64,000 nt of DNA. It comes from Hyaloraphidium curvatum. Its lineage: Eukaryota > Monoblepharomycota > Hyaloraphidiomycetes > Hyaloraphidiales > Hyaloraphidiaceae. The position numbers and the translations under genes were made by a program. The DNA lies in NCBI GenBank assembly GCA_025558095.1, contig JAIVFI010000012.1, positions 372,001 to 436,000 of the forward strand, written 5' to 3'. Each line of letters starts with the position of its first letter. Position 1 is the stretch's first letter. Positions 9,224-21,124 of the stretch are shown in pieces. The notes below the pieces were generated by a model, which worked only from the letters and a program-made list of their open reading frames with translations, searched no databases and was not told the DNA's origin.

Positions 9224-12200
9224 CTAGGCGTATACGACGACCTCCCCTTCGGCGCAACCCAGCGCAAACAGCCCGTTCAGGCGGGCCAAACCCATGCTCG
9301 TGATCGGACTCCTGGTCTTGAGCTTGGCAAAGTACGATTGAAACTAGAGGTCGAAAGCTTGTGAGAGCGAGTAGACGAGCAGTTGCAGGCAAGCTTACGT
9401 TGCTGGACAGCGAAACGAAATTGAGCCCGTTGCCGGCCGCCCCCAGTATGACGAGATCGTCCTCCTGAACCTCAAACGACGCGATCTCGTTCGAGTCTGA
9501 GCACAAAGAAATGAGACGATCGACAACAGAAGCAACACAAAGCCTCGAACCTCTGAAGGTTCTCACGGAAGTGAGGTTGGTCGTGTCCCAGATGTTGATT
9601 GCGCGATCCGCGCCGCACGACGTGACCACAAAGCGGGTCGTGTAAAAGGCAACCTGGCTGACTTCACCTTCGTGTGCTCGCCAGCTCGCCAAAATCATGC
9701 CCGTGCGTCGATCGAGCAGCGAGCAAACGCCGGTTGCAAAGCCGACCACAACCGTCCGTTCCGCCGGGCACATGGCGATGCAGCGGATGTTTCCGGCATG
9801 TGCATTGCCGGCCCGCCATCTGTGCGTTCGCACAGGGTCCCTGAGGTTCCAAAACCTGCGGATCATGAGTCAGTGGGACAACGGCATCCCCTTGCTTCAC
9901 AACGCTCACGAGAGAAAGTTGTCGACCGTCGCACCGATCACCGTCGTGGGGCTGGAAATCACCGAAACAACCCGGCTCTTTCCCTCGAACTGGTGCAAGA
10001 GCTGGCCCGACTCCACCGACCAAAGATGAATGGCTCCGTCACATGAGGCCACGGAGTTTTCGAGAAAGCAAACGTCCGTCACGGTTCTCTGATGGCCCGT
10101 GTACGTATGAGCCGCCTCGGAGGCTCCAATCCCGTGCTCGATATCGCGATGAATGCTGTTCAAGCTCCAGAGCTTCACCGTCCGATCTCGACTGCCGGTG
10201 CCGAGCAACCGCGAACACTCGTCCTGGGCAACGACGTTGACACGCGACGAATGTCCCACGTAGGTTCGCAGCTTCAGGTCCCTGAATGTCATTTCGGTCG
10301 TCTCCCGAGAAACCTCGTTTGTCGTGGACAGCAGCCGTGCCCAAGCATTGCGGTCCTCCACAACCTCCGGCCTTGGCTTCCACACGCCCTTGCCTTTGGC
10401 GTCGGATCCCTTCAGCGGCCTGGTCAAGATGCTATCGGTTGACAATCCAAAGTCAGAAGTGTCCGACAGCTGCGCCCCGAGGTTGGACATGGATTGAGCA
10501 GCTCCAATACGGGTGTCCGGAGTCGATTCGTTGCCGGAAAACTTGCGCGCGCTGGAGGCCGATCCCTGACCATTGTGCTCCAGCGGCATGGAAACGGATC
10601 GTGCGATGCGACCCGTCGCCCACTGGCCGCTGGTCTGCGGCCTCCGGGGCGCGGCGACCTTCTCTTTAGATGGCCCCTTCATATCGCGCTCCGATTCCGC
10701 CCTCGTCGACTCGCCCGTCCAATAGATGCTTTCAAAAACGTTGCCCGAATTGGTCCGCGTTACGACCGAGGCCAATCGGTCTTCGAAGGCACGATCTTCG
10801 TCGCTCGGTCTCTCGCGCAACATTCGCTCGATGGACGACGACGTCGGCACTCTTGTAATAAGCTCCCTGCCCATCAGCGCTTGAAAGCTCGCGAAAACTT
10901 GACCTACGACCTCTGGCGAGTAAATGCTCAGGTTTGGCCTCGAGGGGTCTGTAGTCTTGCGGCTCTGGCCGACAAAGCGCACGGCACCAGCAAAGAAACG
11001 GATCACCAAGGGCAGAATCTGCGGTCGCCAATCGGCCTGGCCGTTGACAAGGTCCGCGACTCGCACAAGGTAAGAGAATGCGCGAACGCAAATGACCTTC
11101 CGCTGATCATCGGTCAAATCCAGCTCCGATAACGTCAGGGATTCAATGAGGCGGCTGAGTGTCGTAGCCATCTCGTTCAATTCCGAAACCAGCGACGGGA
11201 GCGTCAGGTGCATGGCGAACTTCTCCATCAACGACAACGCGTTCACGACCGCCGTGGCGCGGACGCCAGATGGGCCGCCAGGTCGGGCGAGCCGCTCCAC
11301 GTTCGACTTCAAAATGGGAAGGAACTGGTGTACGATAAAAAGCTCCCCAAATCGGGAACCAAGAAGAACTACCAGGTAGTGCACGAGGGGAGAGAAGGTG
11401 GAGTCCCTGAGGACCACCGATAGCAGCTGCTGGGTGGCGTACTTGCCCGTCAGGATCGGACCCAGCATAGAACAGATCCCGAGAATTGCTTCCAGGACCA
11501 GATATGTGCCGTCCACGGTCTGCATGCTCTCCATATCGACCTCCGCAGGGACCGAGCTAAGCCATCCTTGCAACGAGTCCGGCAGGTACAATTGAAGCAC
11601 CTTCTCGCAGAACGACAAGGTTCCGAAACGCCGCAGCAGCTGCTTGAGAAAGGGCGCAGAGAATAGCAGCTTGCACAGCCCGGCATCCGCCTGGTGCGTT
11701 TCTAGAAGATAGGCAAGCGGTTTAAGAAGCTTCCGTTCCGTGGCAACCGGCCCCATTCGCCTGGAAAGTGGCTCAAACAGCGTTCGCCAGGCATCCAGCG
11801 AAGCCGCTCCGGAAGTGAAAAGCGGAAGTACGTAGAGGAGGACCAAATCGAATGATTCGTCGTCCAGACCGCACAGCCTTTGGAGATGGCGGGAGGTGAG
11901 ACCAACGAGATCGTCACCACCAGCAGCTTCGTACTCGGCGAGATACTCATAGAGCACGTTTGCAGAAAGCGGAAAGGGCAGACATGTGTTCGAATCGTAC
12001 ACCACGGGCGAGCTCGAATCGAGCAGCAAGGCGGAAACCGAGGGGCGCTTCCACCAGAATGGAGAGAGCATGGCGCGTAAAGGCGACCGGAACGAGGATG
12101 GTAACAGTCGGAGCAATCCTTCGATGGTGCTGATCGATCCAGCCTCTTCAGCACGCCGAATTGCGGCTTCTGTCCGGAACGGTTGCACCTCGGATGCGTG

Positions 12201-14551
12201 CTCCCCGCTTCCAAGGCTCTCAGATGTTGCGGCTATTCGGAAAATGGTGCAACCCAAATCAAAGACGTCCTTGCTGAATGGGAACGCGGAACGGTCCTCG
12301 CTGAGAGGGAGGAACCCGCTGGGGCTCCTGTAGACTCCAGACGCGACTTCCGGGACATCCAGCGACTGCGCCGAATCCTTGATGGATGAGGACAGACAGT
12401 TCACGGCCTCAAACGTGCTCAGTGGGTCCACGAAATCCAAGGCTTCGACGCTGCCAGGCTTCCTCGGGCTCGGCGGGCTGAATGAATCCGCAAAAGCTTC
12501 AATCAATGCGTCGCGCAAGACTGGCGATTGCGGAACCTCCGTCAGCGGTGATCCCGGAAGTTGAGGTGGTGGATCATCCGGCGTCGGCTTGCTCAGCGAC
12601 CGCTGATGCCTCATCACGAAGCCGCCGACTGTCGAAGACGAGTTGCGGTTGTGTCCTTTCCTGGTAGCTTCCGGGGGGCTATTCAGCACGCTCACTGGCG
12701 GACTGCCCCGGCGAGATAGCGGCGCCGGTGGTGCAATGGATAGAGCAGCAAAAGCGTTCAAGAATCTGTCGCGAACAGTAAGTTCCCTCGGATTGTCTGG
12801 CTCGCCCAGCAAGGCCGAGGCCGAATCCGTGGAGCGGTCGTTCAACGCACGCCGCTTCGGATGGGGCGAAGCAAACAGCTGGTGGATGCCGTGCTTTACA
12901 AGCCTGTCCGGACTCGCTGCCGCGGCGGTCAGGGGCAAGGCCAGGTTCTTGGCCACCACCGCAGCTTCCCCCGTGAGCTTGTAGCCGAACGTCAGGTCGA
13001 TCCACTCGTGCAGACGCTCCGAAACTCGATCGCTCTCCAGCGCAGCTCTATGCAAGCGCACGAACTCTTCCGGTGAAGAAGCCCACTGAGGCAGCTGCAG
13101 ATCCGGCATGTCGCCGTGGGTCGACGTGAAGATAGCTGGGTCCGTGTAGAACTCGGGTATGCACTCGTCCGGGGTCCACTCGAAAACCCGGCGCACCGAT
13201 GCGGGGTACTCGTTCGGCTCGTACTTGGACCTGACAAACTTGCGCAGCACTGCAACGGGCGTCCGACGAGCGAGGTACACGAAGTATGTAACATCGCTGA
13301 GCAAATCGGTGATGTGGTGCGGCGTCGACCCTGGTGCAGCGTCGGCGAATTGAATGTCCAGCTGCTCGTCGCCTTTGTTCAGCCGATACTTGGATTTTCC
13401 CAGGTCTCGAAAGCCATCCAGTGGGGCATCCCCGCTGAAGTCCGTGACCCAAGGCATGATCGGATGCAGCGACGGATCGCCCCAATGGCGCCCAGAGCGC
13501 TTGTTGAGCTTCAGCACGTAGTCGAAGTTCGACATCTCCCCGTTGCACCATTGCTCCGTGAAATTTGCCAGTTCCGCGTCCGCATCTGCCGCTGCGCTGC
13601 GGCTCGGCCGGGCGAAACACTGACGTTCCCAACCGACAACCCTGATCCAGAGGTTCTGATCCACGAGAACGTCGGCCGCCGAGAAACTCCCGTGACAAAG
13701 ACCGCGACCACTGTGCATCTCCGAGAACGAAGCGAGCAATTGCTTGATGATCAGAGCACGCTTCGTTGTGGAAGAGCCGATTGCGTGCGCGTGAAAGTTC
13801 AGCACGTCCTCGAGAGTGTGCTCGGCGTAGGGCGTGAAGAGAAAATGGTAGCGTTCCGTGGACACGGCGAGAACGATCGTGTCCACGTTCGGGTGCCGCT
13901 TCGAGCTGGCGCCGCGACCCCGAGGCACCAATATGAGGGCTCCGGCGGAGTCCCTGACAAAATGACGCGCGTGTCCAGCGTAAATGTCTAGAACTTTGGC
14001 AAACCAGTCCTGCGGAGCCGAAGGTGAGACAAGTACGGCTCGGAACATCCGCTACATACCTCGTCCGACAGTCCCTCGTGCGTCTCGGCCACTTCCACGC
14101 CGTTTGATTCGCTGAACTCTTCCACACAGGTGTCGAAACGGGGACTCGTCCCCCCGATTCCTTCCAGATCGCGGAGATGCTGCTTCAAGGAAAAGGCGCG
14201 CGGGCCGTCCCCTGCAGCGTCCGTGGACGCCACGAAACGCCTCACCGTCGGCCGGTCCCGACTAGAGCGTTCCAAAATCGTGACTAATGCCAGGTCTGGG
14301 AGGTCCGAGTCGCCCCGAAACGCGTCCGTTCCGCTGCCGTCCGAGATGTCTTCGCTGGCCGCTCCTTCTCCACGCGCGGCCGATGCCGATGCCGCCTTCA
14401 CAACGTCCCGCCAATCATCATCGACGATACAGCATGCTACGGCGCCGTGCACCCCCGTTCCCGACCTCAGAAAGGCAACCGAGATACCCAGCTCCCGCAG
14501 CACGACGGTGCGAACGCCCTCGGTGAGGGGCTGCCAGGAAACGTCGCCCAT
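9224..14551 (-). CDS. WDR81: WDR81-like BEACH and WD40 protein
   Basis: Five exons, 14551-14060, 14009-9910, 9855-9551, 9496-9399 and 9343-9224, give 1,704 residues. An N-terminal region with LHGSF-like and DVLVDQNLWIRVVGW elements precedes a BEACH domain with NFDYVLKLNKRSGR, PIMPWV, FRDLGK, VRSKYEPNEYPASVRRVF, WTPDECIPEFY, HEWIDLTFGYKLTG. A long helical middle part follows, then at least five WD40 repeats (for example TYVGHSSRVNVVAQDE and GTGSRDRTVKLWSL). The order N-region, BEACH, helical part, WD40 without the long ConA/PH start of LYST/NBEA is that of WDR81, which with WDR91 restrains endosomal PI3-kinase and guides endosome-lysosome maturation. Four introns lie near the gene ends; the 4.1-kb central exon has none. 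Confidence 0.9.
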
Positions 14552-14798
14552 CTGCGGATCCTCTCAGTCCAGAGGAACCAATCAGACGCGATTCCGAACT
14601 CCGGGCAGCTTCATCTCGCGTCAGACGCCGAAAAGCGCGCCGAGCCTTGGCGGTGTCTCAAAACTACTGTCTCAAAACCGCGCGCGGCCGGCCGCGCCCC
14701 CCCCGCTCGCGAAGCCCGCCCTCGCGCACGAGCATCCGGATGCGCTGATCTACGAAGCTACGGGACTACGGAACATTCCATGCGAGTGCACAGCTGGG

Positions 14799-17687
14799 AT
14801 GAAGCGGCGCAAGGAGGCCCTCGCCATGGTCTTGGCGGCGCTGGTCGGCACGTTCCTCTTTTACTTGGGACGCAGCGAGGATGGCCACATCGGGGACATC
14901 GTACATTCTCGAAGCGTCTCCGAGGACGCGAGGAGCTTCGTGGAAGCCCTGCGGGCCGAACCTCCACTGCTGTCGGCCTTTCGCCAATCCAGTCTTGCTT
15001 CGTTGCTCCGCTGGCCCAATAGCGAGGCTGTCGGTACCGACAGCCACACAATGGGCGGCGAAAACGGCGACGTGGGCTACTACAAAATGATAAGCCATGA
15101 CCGTCGCTGGGCCCCCATCTACGAGGACCGTGGAGCTGGACTTGTCGGGACCATCTGGATGGCGCAAAGCAGGGCGGAGCTGGATTGGAACGTATCCACG
15201 ATACGGATCGTGATCGAAGTCGACGGGAGGGAAGTCGTCAACACCCTCGTCGGCGACATACAGGCGGCGATGGGCTCGTCCGCGCTGTTCCGATTCCCCA
15301 TGACGGGCCACAGAGAGAATCCGTATTGGAACGGCGTGTTCATCAAGATTCCGATCGCTTACAAGAAGCTGTGTCGCATCATCGTCAACGTCGCTCACGG
15401 ACGGCCGCAGCCTGCAGATTACTACGACCCAAGTATGGCAGTCCTTTTCGCGGCACTCCGGCGGCTTACCGGCGGACGCATTTAGTGACGACGCCCCTGT
15501 ACTACGAGGTCATTGCCTCCAAGCACCGCCCGCAATCTCCTGGCGAGTTTCCCCTGACGCTTCCAACTTTCACGGCCGAAGAGGACTCCCAGGCCCTCGT
15601 TGACTTCCTGAGCCGGCGCCTCCCCCGGATTTGCCAGACGTACGTCAACAACAGCTTCGAAGCGGTGCTTTCACGCGAGAAATCGACGTTCGAGATGGAC
15701 GCCCAGACCGTGGGCGGGGGCACGACAAACGGGGGGTTCGTGCAGGCCTTCGGGTTCCAGATTTCCTGCCGCGGCTGCGATAGGATCCGCCGCAGCCACC
15801 TGCGCTCGGTGCGGCTGCAGATCACCTTTGACGGCGCGGAATCGCCGCAGGTGGATGCCCCGCTCGGGCTCCTTTTCGGACGTGGGTGCTTCCCCCGACG
15901 ATGAAGCACCATGGTCTGAAGCTCCCCCTATCTCTAGTGTCGGAGGGCGAACACCGCAACCCCTGGTCTGAGGTCACCACGGGCCCGTCGTGGGTCTTTC
16001 GCCTCTGGCAGAACGGGTCGTCCAACACGACCGCACTCGGGTGGGCCGACTTCCTCATGCCGTTCTTCCGCACCATGCGGATCCGCATGGTCCTCGCCGG
16101 GGACGCGCGGGACGGGGTCTCGGTCAAGGGCCGGTTCGAGGTCGCGCCGATCGCCTTCCTGCTCGACGTCCTGCACCTCGTCGCGAACCGCAGCTCCGCG
16201 GTCCCGATCGAGAAGGACCTGGGGCACTTCAACCTGGCCGTGCGGGGCGGGATCGCCGATGCGTACGACAGGGAGGACTTCATCGGGGCCAACGTGAGCT
16301 CGTGGGGCAACCTGGTGCACCAGGTGGCCTTCGTCGAGATGAACGGGACCGCGCATTCGCCCGAGGGCAGGAAGGATCCGTCCTGGTGCGTGCCTGCTTG
16401 CAGCCCTTTGGGGTGGGAGCTTACTTTTGCCCGGGCCTCGGCAGGGAGTCCGATGCGCGCCTCATGATCGACGGGCGCGAGACACCGTTCTTCTGGTACA
16501 CCGGAGTGGAGGGTGGGTCTGGTGCTGCACCCGGCCTCACGGATGGTCTTTGCTCACACCGGTCGCAGATTATGCCTTTACCGCGCACACGATGACCCAC
16601 TTCAGCGACCCCGGCTACCCGCTCTTTGGGGCTCCGAGCCGGTACGCGCTGTCCTGGGCCAGCTTCATGTACACCATGTACAGCACGCAGTACGTCGACT
16701 TCCTCCCCTTCCAATCCAGTTTCCAGCTCAGCTGGATGCACGGGCAAAACTGGGCCGACAACGACTCGTACCCGTGGGCTGAGCGCCACAACAACTACGA
16801 GACGGTGAAGTTCGACCAGGCCATTTTCTTTTACGGGAGACCGGAGCAGAAGGTTGGTCCGCCTCGGGGGCGAGGCATTGTTCTTGCTGACCTTTCTCTC
16901 GCGTGGATTGCAGAACACGCTCATCTTGACCGACACGCTGCAGATCGGGGACGCCAAGTCCGAGTCGAGCCACCGGCACCGCATCCGCGGCGCATTCGCC
17001 ATGCAGACCCTGCGGTCGATGTTCGAAGGCATCCACGACCGGAGGCGGATCGAGCACCCGACGCGGGTGATCCTGCCCGTGGCGTGCCCTCCGAACATGC
17101 AGCGCGACGCCGGGTCGGATTTCGTGCTGCGGCGGAGCGGATCGTACCCCGAGGAGCTGTCGCGCGGGGGTCTGCGGGAGGCGTGCGTGGTGGCCGAGAT
17201 CGAGTTCCGCGTGGCGATCGATCCTGCCAACCGGGGCGTCGTCATCCGCCGGACGCTGGACTACTACCACATCGACCAGCACGCGCAGGTCTGGATCGAC
17301 GGCGTGCGGGCGCCCGACTGGCTCACGCTGGGGTGCAACCGCAAGCTGCGGTGGCGGGAGGAGGACTACCGCGTGGAGCCGCGGTTCAGCGCCGGCAAGA
17401 GCCGGCTGGACGTGCGGCTGCGGGTGCTCAAGTACCGGCGGCCGCCCAACGCCGCGTGCGAGGGCACGTTCGACCACGAACGGGACTGGGACGAGGCGAG
17501 CCTACGGGCGCTGTTGCCGCCCGAGGACCGCGACGTCGTGACTGTAGCGCCCGACCACGTCAACGATCCGCCGCCGCCGCCCGAACCGTGGTTGACGCGG
17601 CCAGAGCACAAGGTGCTCAGCTACGCTACCGCGATGTCGTTCAGCCCGTGGACGGACGTGATGTACCGCGTTTTCTCTGTCATGTAA
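14799..17687 (+). CDS. DUF2961 (GH172-like) type II membrane protein, copy A
   Basis: Six exons, 14799-15432, 15486-15881, 15938-16385, 16445-16512, 16569-16852 and 16914-17687, give 867 residues. The start MKRRKEALAMV leads into one signal-anchor helix; the rest should face the ER/Golgi lumen or outside. Two jelly-roll-like units follow, each with the DUF2961 pattern: RGAGLVGTIWMAQ with IVIEVDGREVVN in the first, and HLRSVRLQITFDGA with APLGLLFG in the second. Some DUF2961 members are GH172 fructofuranosidases, so a glycan-active role is likely, but the catalytic Glu residues cannot be placed here. The last exon has YYHIDQHAQVWIDG and ends FSVM. Copy B at 28075 has the same architecture, with one extra intron. 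The neighbours are glycosyltransferases and a nucleotide-sugar dehydrogenase. Confidence 0.8.
16907..17575 (+). repeat. Near-identical tract shared with 30280-30948
   Basis: From the last bases of intron 5 through most of the last exon, copies A and B of the DUF2961 gene differ at only two positions that I can see (17045 and 17546). The flanking introns and earlier exons are clearly diverged. The abrupt edges point to gene conversion. Confidence 0.85.
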
Positions 17688-17767
17688 GGAGGCGGATCGG
17701 GATTTGTAAAAGCGGGGCTCGGCTTCCTCGCATGACGGGGTATTCTCCGCGGGCGGCACACGTCACG

Positions 17768-19681
17768 CTACGCCGCGACGCCGTCCATCCCCCTCTCTTT
17801 CATCCCCGCGATCCCGCGCAGCCCGCCCGCCCCCGCCCACGCCGCCTTCCGCAGCAGCAGCGGCCCCGCGGCGGCCGCCGCGTACACGTCCGCCGCGTCG
17901 GCCCCGCACGCCGGCCCCGGCACCGCGAACATGCGCGGCCCCGCCGACAGCGCTTGCAGCATGTGCCGCGCGCACGGCTCGTCCGTCCGCCCGCGCGGCA
18001 GGTACACCACGCCCGCCGCCGCCACCCACACGCCCAGGTCCTCCAGCTCCCCCGGCTGCGCCTCCCGATCGAGCGCGACGTGCACGGCCCTCGGCCCGGG
18101 GCGGTTGCGCAGCGCGAGCAAGACGTCCGAGTGCACCCGCGCCCCGGGCGCCGTGACCACCACGAGCTCCAGCTGTTGGAGCACCGGCAGCTCCTCCAGC
18201 GGCACGCCGCCGGGCCTGCCCACCACGACGGCGGCGAGCGACGAGCTCCAGTTCCCGCGGGAATACACGGTCCTGTGCTTCGGGAGCGGCGGCGGCGATG
18301 CGGGCTCCCGCGCCAGCTCCTCGGCGTGCACCCGTGCCAGCCTGTCCGCCTCGGCCGCGTCGCCGGCCTTGCGCGCCGCGGCGGACCGGAACACCAGGGA
18401 AAGCAGGATCGCCCTCCGCTCGGGCGAGTACCGCCAGAGCACCGCGCCCCTTGCCCTGCGCCCCATCTTGCGCCTCAGGCCGGCATCCCCGAGCAGCGCC
18501 TCGATCCGGGCGTACCACCCGTCCGCCCGGCCCGTGCCGGCGAGGAACCCCGTCCGCCCGTCGGCGATGGCCGCGCGGAAGGGGCCCACGGGGGACGCGA
18601 CGGTCGGCACGCGGACCAGCGCGGCGTCGAAGAACTTGAGCTCCGACTTTGCGGCCGTGAAGGGGTTGTCGGGCTGCAGGGGCGCAAGGTTGACGTCGAA
18701 GCGGCAGAGCTCCGAGGGCAGGGCGGCCAGCGGGACCGGCGGGCGCGGTTCCAGCTGGGACGTGAGGTTGGCCAGGGCGGGGAACTCCGAGGCGTTGAGG
18801 TAGGGCGCAAAGTAGGCGAAACGCACGTCCGGGCGGGCGCGGAGGATGCGGGCGACGGCGGGGAGCGCCTCGTTGAAGTCGCGCTGGTGCGTGAGGGTGC
18901 CCGGCGCGTAGCCGATGCGCAGCCCGGGGCCGCGGCCGCAGCCGCCGCCAAACAGGGCCTGGTTGCTGGCCTCCAAAAACGCCCGGTCGAACGTGTTGGG
19001 CACCACGAAGGCGGTCACGTTGCGCCGGCGCATCGCGGCGGCGAGGCCCTCGGTGGTCGTGACGGCAAAGTCGGCCAGCGCCAGGGCCTTTGCAAAGAGG
19101 CGAGCAACGCCCTTCCACCCCTCGATGTCCTGGGGCGCGTACGTGCGCAGAAAGTCCAGGTACCGCGCATCGATCATGTCCGGGTCCAGGAGCAGGTCGT
19201 CGATGTCGTAGAAGACGACGGCGCCGCCCTCGCGCGCGGCATGCACGACGGTCTCCAGCCCCTTGCAGTGGAGGTTGCGGAACACGACCAGCACGGCTGC
19301 GGTCCGCGCCACCTCTGCGACCGGGGCGGGGTCGTCGCGCACCTCGAGTGCGCCGAATATTTCCGTCGCGTAGCCTGCGATGCGAGCGGCCTCTGCGGCG
19401 CGGAACACGCGGAACTGCGAGCCCGTGAAGTCGAGGCTCTCCTCGCCGACGAACACGACGAGCGGGCGCGGCGGGGCGGGCGGCGGGTCGGCGGGCGGGG
19501 CGGGCGGCGGGGCGGCAGCGGCGCCGGCCGGCTCGTGCCCCGCCGCGGGGCCGCGGGGGAGGAGCCCGCGGGAGAGGGAGGCCACGGCCACGGCCACGGC
19601 AACAGCGAGCAGCACCGCGCGGCGCCGCGGCCACATCCGCCCGGCGCCGCCCCACCGCCCGTCCGCCGTGGGGCCCGGCAT
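17768..19681 (-). CDS. Golgi-type group 1 (GT4-like) glycosyltransferase
   Basis: An intronless gene of 637 residues. The N-terminus has a basic patch (WPRRRAVLL) and a long signal-anchor helix (about 22-42), then a Pro/Ala-rich stem, so this is a type II membrane protein. The luminal part starts PLVVFVGEESLDFTGSQFR and has FYDIDDLLLDPDMI, VVPNTF, LRIGYAPGTLTHQRDF, then DVNLAPLQPDNPFTAAKSELK. This series is typical of GT-B group 1 transferases with an acceptor-side D-D-L region and a donor-side E/K motif. The second Met (residue 16) could be the true start. Donor and acceptor are unknown. Its start is only 87 bp from that of the divergent transferase-like gene at 19769, suggesting joint control. 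The codon third positions are almost all G or C. Confidence 0.75.
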   Translation of the reverse strand: MPGPTADGRWGGAGRMWPRRRAVLLAVAVAVAVASLSRGLLPRGPAAGHEPAGAAAAPPPAPPADPPPAPPRPLVVFVGEESLDFTGSQFRVFRAAEAARIAGYATEIFGALEVRDDPAPVAEVARTAAVLVVFRNLHCKGLETVVHAAREGGAVVFYDIDDLLLDPDMIDARYLDFLRTYAPQDIEGWKGVARLFAKALALADFAVTTTEGLAAAMRRRNVTAFVVPNTFDRAFLEASNQALFGGGCGRGPGLRIGYAPGTLTHQRDFNEALPAVARILRARPDVRFAYFAPYLNASEFPALANLTSQLEPRPPVPLAALPSELCRFDVNLAPLQPDNPFTAAKSELKFFDAALVRVPTVASPVGPFRAAIADGRTGFLAGTGRADGWYARIEALLGDAGLRRKMGRRARGAVLWRYSPERRAILLSLVFRSAAARKAGDAAEADRLARVHAEELAREPASPPPLPKHRTVYSRGNWSSSLAAVVVGRPGGVPLEELPVLQQLELVVVTAPGARVHSDVLLALRNRPGPRAVHVALDREAQPGELEDLGVWVAAAGVVYLPRGRTDEPCARHMLQALSAGPRMFAVPGPACGADAADVYAAAAAGPLLLRKAAWAGAGGLRGIAGMKERGMDGVAA

Positions 19682-19768
19682 TCCCTCGATGCCGAGGCAC
19701 CGGGCGACAGTAAAGGGACTTGGGTGGAAGTGTCAAGTCACGGTGGGGTACAAACCATCCATCCGCCG
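19682..19768. promoter_or_regulatory. 87-bp divergent promoter between two glycosyltransferase genes
   Basis: The two start codons face away from each other across only 87 bp, so both promoters and both leaders must overlap. I see no TATA box. Confidence 0.5.
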
Positions 19769-20734
19769 ATGGCCATCTCGGCGGCGGCGGGCCCGGCGGC
19801 CGCCCTGCTGGCCGTGCTACTCGTGTTTTTCGCCGCGATTGGCCCGTCCGCGGGGCCCGAAGCCCCGCCGGCCGCGTGCCGCAACTGGACCGCCGGCCCG
19901 CTGCACGCCTGCCTGCTCGTGCGCTCCTACGGCGCCCAGCTGCCCTCGATCCCGCAGTTCCTCTCCTCGCTCGCGCTCAGCTCGGTGCCGCTGACCGCGA
20001 TGTATTCGCTGACCGACGCCGGCACCGATCACGCCGCGTTCGAACGCGCCGCGCGCGGGTATGCGGGGCGCGTGCTCGGCTGCCCGCAGATGGTCCGCGT
20101 GCTGCCGCCGCTCCTCGACGTCGGCCGCGGGGTGCGCCAGAGGGACATACAACCGCTCCTGGATCGCACCCTGAACGCGTCGTACCCCGATTACGGCTAC
20201 TCGGTGACGGATGCCGCGCTGGACGCCATCCTCGGGGAGGACAATGCGGGCGGCCTGGCCGCCGAGCTCAACTGCTCGCACCTCATCCTCACCAACGGGG
20301 ACAACCTGTACGCCACGGGCTTCCTGGACCACCTGCAGCCGTGGCTGGACCGCGACATCGTCGGCTTCGACTTCAGCTCGCGGTACGACCGCGGGGAATG
20401 GCACGGATTCATCCCCGGCCCGGACGTCGTGGGCGGCGGCCCCAGCGGTCCCCTCTTTGCCGCCTTCATGGTCGGCGCCATCGACCTTGGCGCCGCCGTC
20501 TTCCGCGTGCCCTTCCTCCGCGCGCAGAGGCTGCGCCCCGACGGCACGGGCCCGCCGCTGCGCATGCTCCGCAACATGGCGCGGAGGTTCCAGATCGGTC
20601 TGGTCGCGCACACCAACTACCCGCGCTGGGTGTGGCTGGAGGAGACGGACGGGCACTTCATCGCCGAGCTGGCGGCCAGGGCGGGCGAAGGGCGCAGGGC
20701 GATCGTGCGGAGGTTGCTCATGTTCCACCAGTGA
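19769..20734 (+). CDS. Putative secretory-pathway glycosyltransferase (GT-A-like)
   Basis: An intronless gene of 321 residues. A hydrophobic N-terminal helix (about 8-28) serves as signal or anchor. The luminal part begins with ACLLVRSYGAQLPSIPQFLSSL, rises to CSHLILTNGDNLYATGFL and then RDIVGFDFSSRYDRG. The strand ending in TNGDN looks like the metal-binding D-x-D-type edge of a GT-A fold, and the ending EETDGHFIAELA fits such a domain. There are several N-x-S/T sites. I cannot name the family; a glycan-modifying role rests on this motif and on the transferase and sugar-dehydrogenase neighbours. It could instead be a GT-A-like protein without activity. Confidence 0.55.
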   Translation: MAISAAAGPAAALLAVLLVFFAAIGPSAGPEAPPAACRNWTAGPLHACLLVRSYGAQLPSIPQFLSSLALSSVPLTAMYSLTDAGTDHAAFERAARGYAGRVLGCPQMVRVLPPLLDVGRGVRQRDIQPLLDRTLNASYPDYGYSVTDAALDAILGEDNAGGLAAELNCSHLILTNGDNLYATGFLDHLQPWLDRDIVGFDFSSRYDRGEWHGFIPGPDVVGGGPSGPLFAAFMVGAIDLGAAVFRVPFLRAQRLRPDGTGPPLRMLRNMARRFQIGLVAHTNYPRWVWLEETDGHFIAELAARAGEGRRAIVRRLLMFHQ

Positions 20735-20865
20735 TCGTGGGCGGAGGCGGACGCCTGATCCGTTTATCCAGGAGCAGCAGCAGTTGTATGCGTCGGGCAC
20801 GGCCAACCGTTCGACGCAGCGGGCCATCCGACCGTCCACGTCGACGTCGCTGCCCTCCGCACCGT

Positions 20866-20896
20866 GCCAGATCCTCGCCAAGCCAGATCCTCGCCA
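20866..20896. repeat. 15-bp tandem direct repeat
   Basis: GCCAGATCCTCGCCA occurs at 20866-20880 and again at 20882-20896 with one base between. It lies in the Fanzor 3' flank. Its role is unknown. Confidence 0.9.
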
Positions 20897-21027
20897 TGGC
20901 GCGTTTGAGGTTGTGGAGAGATGTGTTGCATTGTGTCGCGCGTCCCTAGTCCGCTTCCAACTACAAATCGGAATGCTGAGATCCTCGAGAATCCCGACTG
21001 TAAGCGGCCAATGAGATCCCATCGTTC

Positions 21028-21039
21028 ACCGAGCTCGGT
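21028..21039. repeat. 12-bp perfect palindrome ACCGAGCTCGGT
   Basis: A perfect 12-bp palindrome 86 bp beyond the Fanzor stop codon on that gene's downstream side. It could be part of a structured RNA or an element end, or be chance. Confidence 0.6.
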
Positions 21040-21124
21040 CCTAGGGTATGCCAGCCCTCGCGAGCCGCCGTCGGTCGATGGGAGTTCTGAAGAGTTGAAG
21101 GCTACCCAGATGATGGGTGCAGTT

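Larger units (their letters stand above)
20735..21124. other. Fanzor 3' flank, intergenic
   Basis: This 390-bp stretch lies between the end of the glycosyltransferase-like gene and the stop codon of the Fanzor gene on the other strand. In TnpB and Fanzor loci the guide (omega) RNA usually overlaps the nuclease 3' end and runs towards the element end, so this is where to look. It contains a 15-bp direct repeat and a 12-bp palindrome, listed separately. I see no clear terminal in. Confidence 0.

Noticed and set aside
16427-20734. A plus-strand open frame of 1,435 codons across the transferase gene region
   Set aside because: Most of it is an Arg/Pro/Ala-rich antisense shadow of the DUF2961 last exon and the minus-strand glycosyltransferase; only its end (19769-20734) is a real gene.
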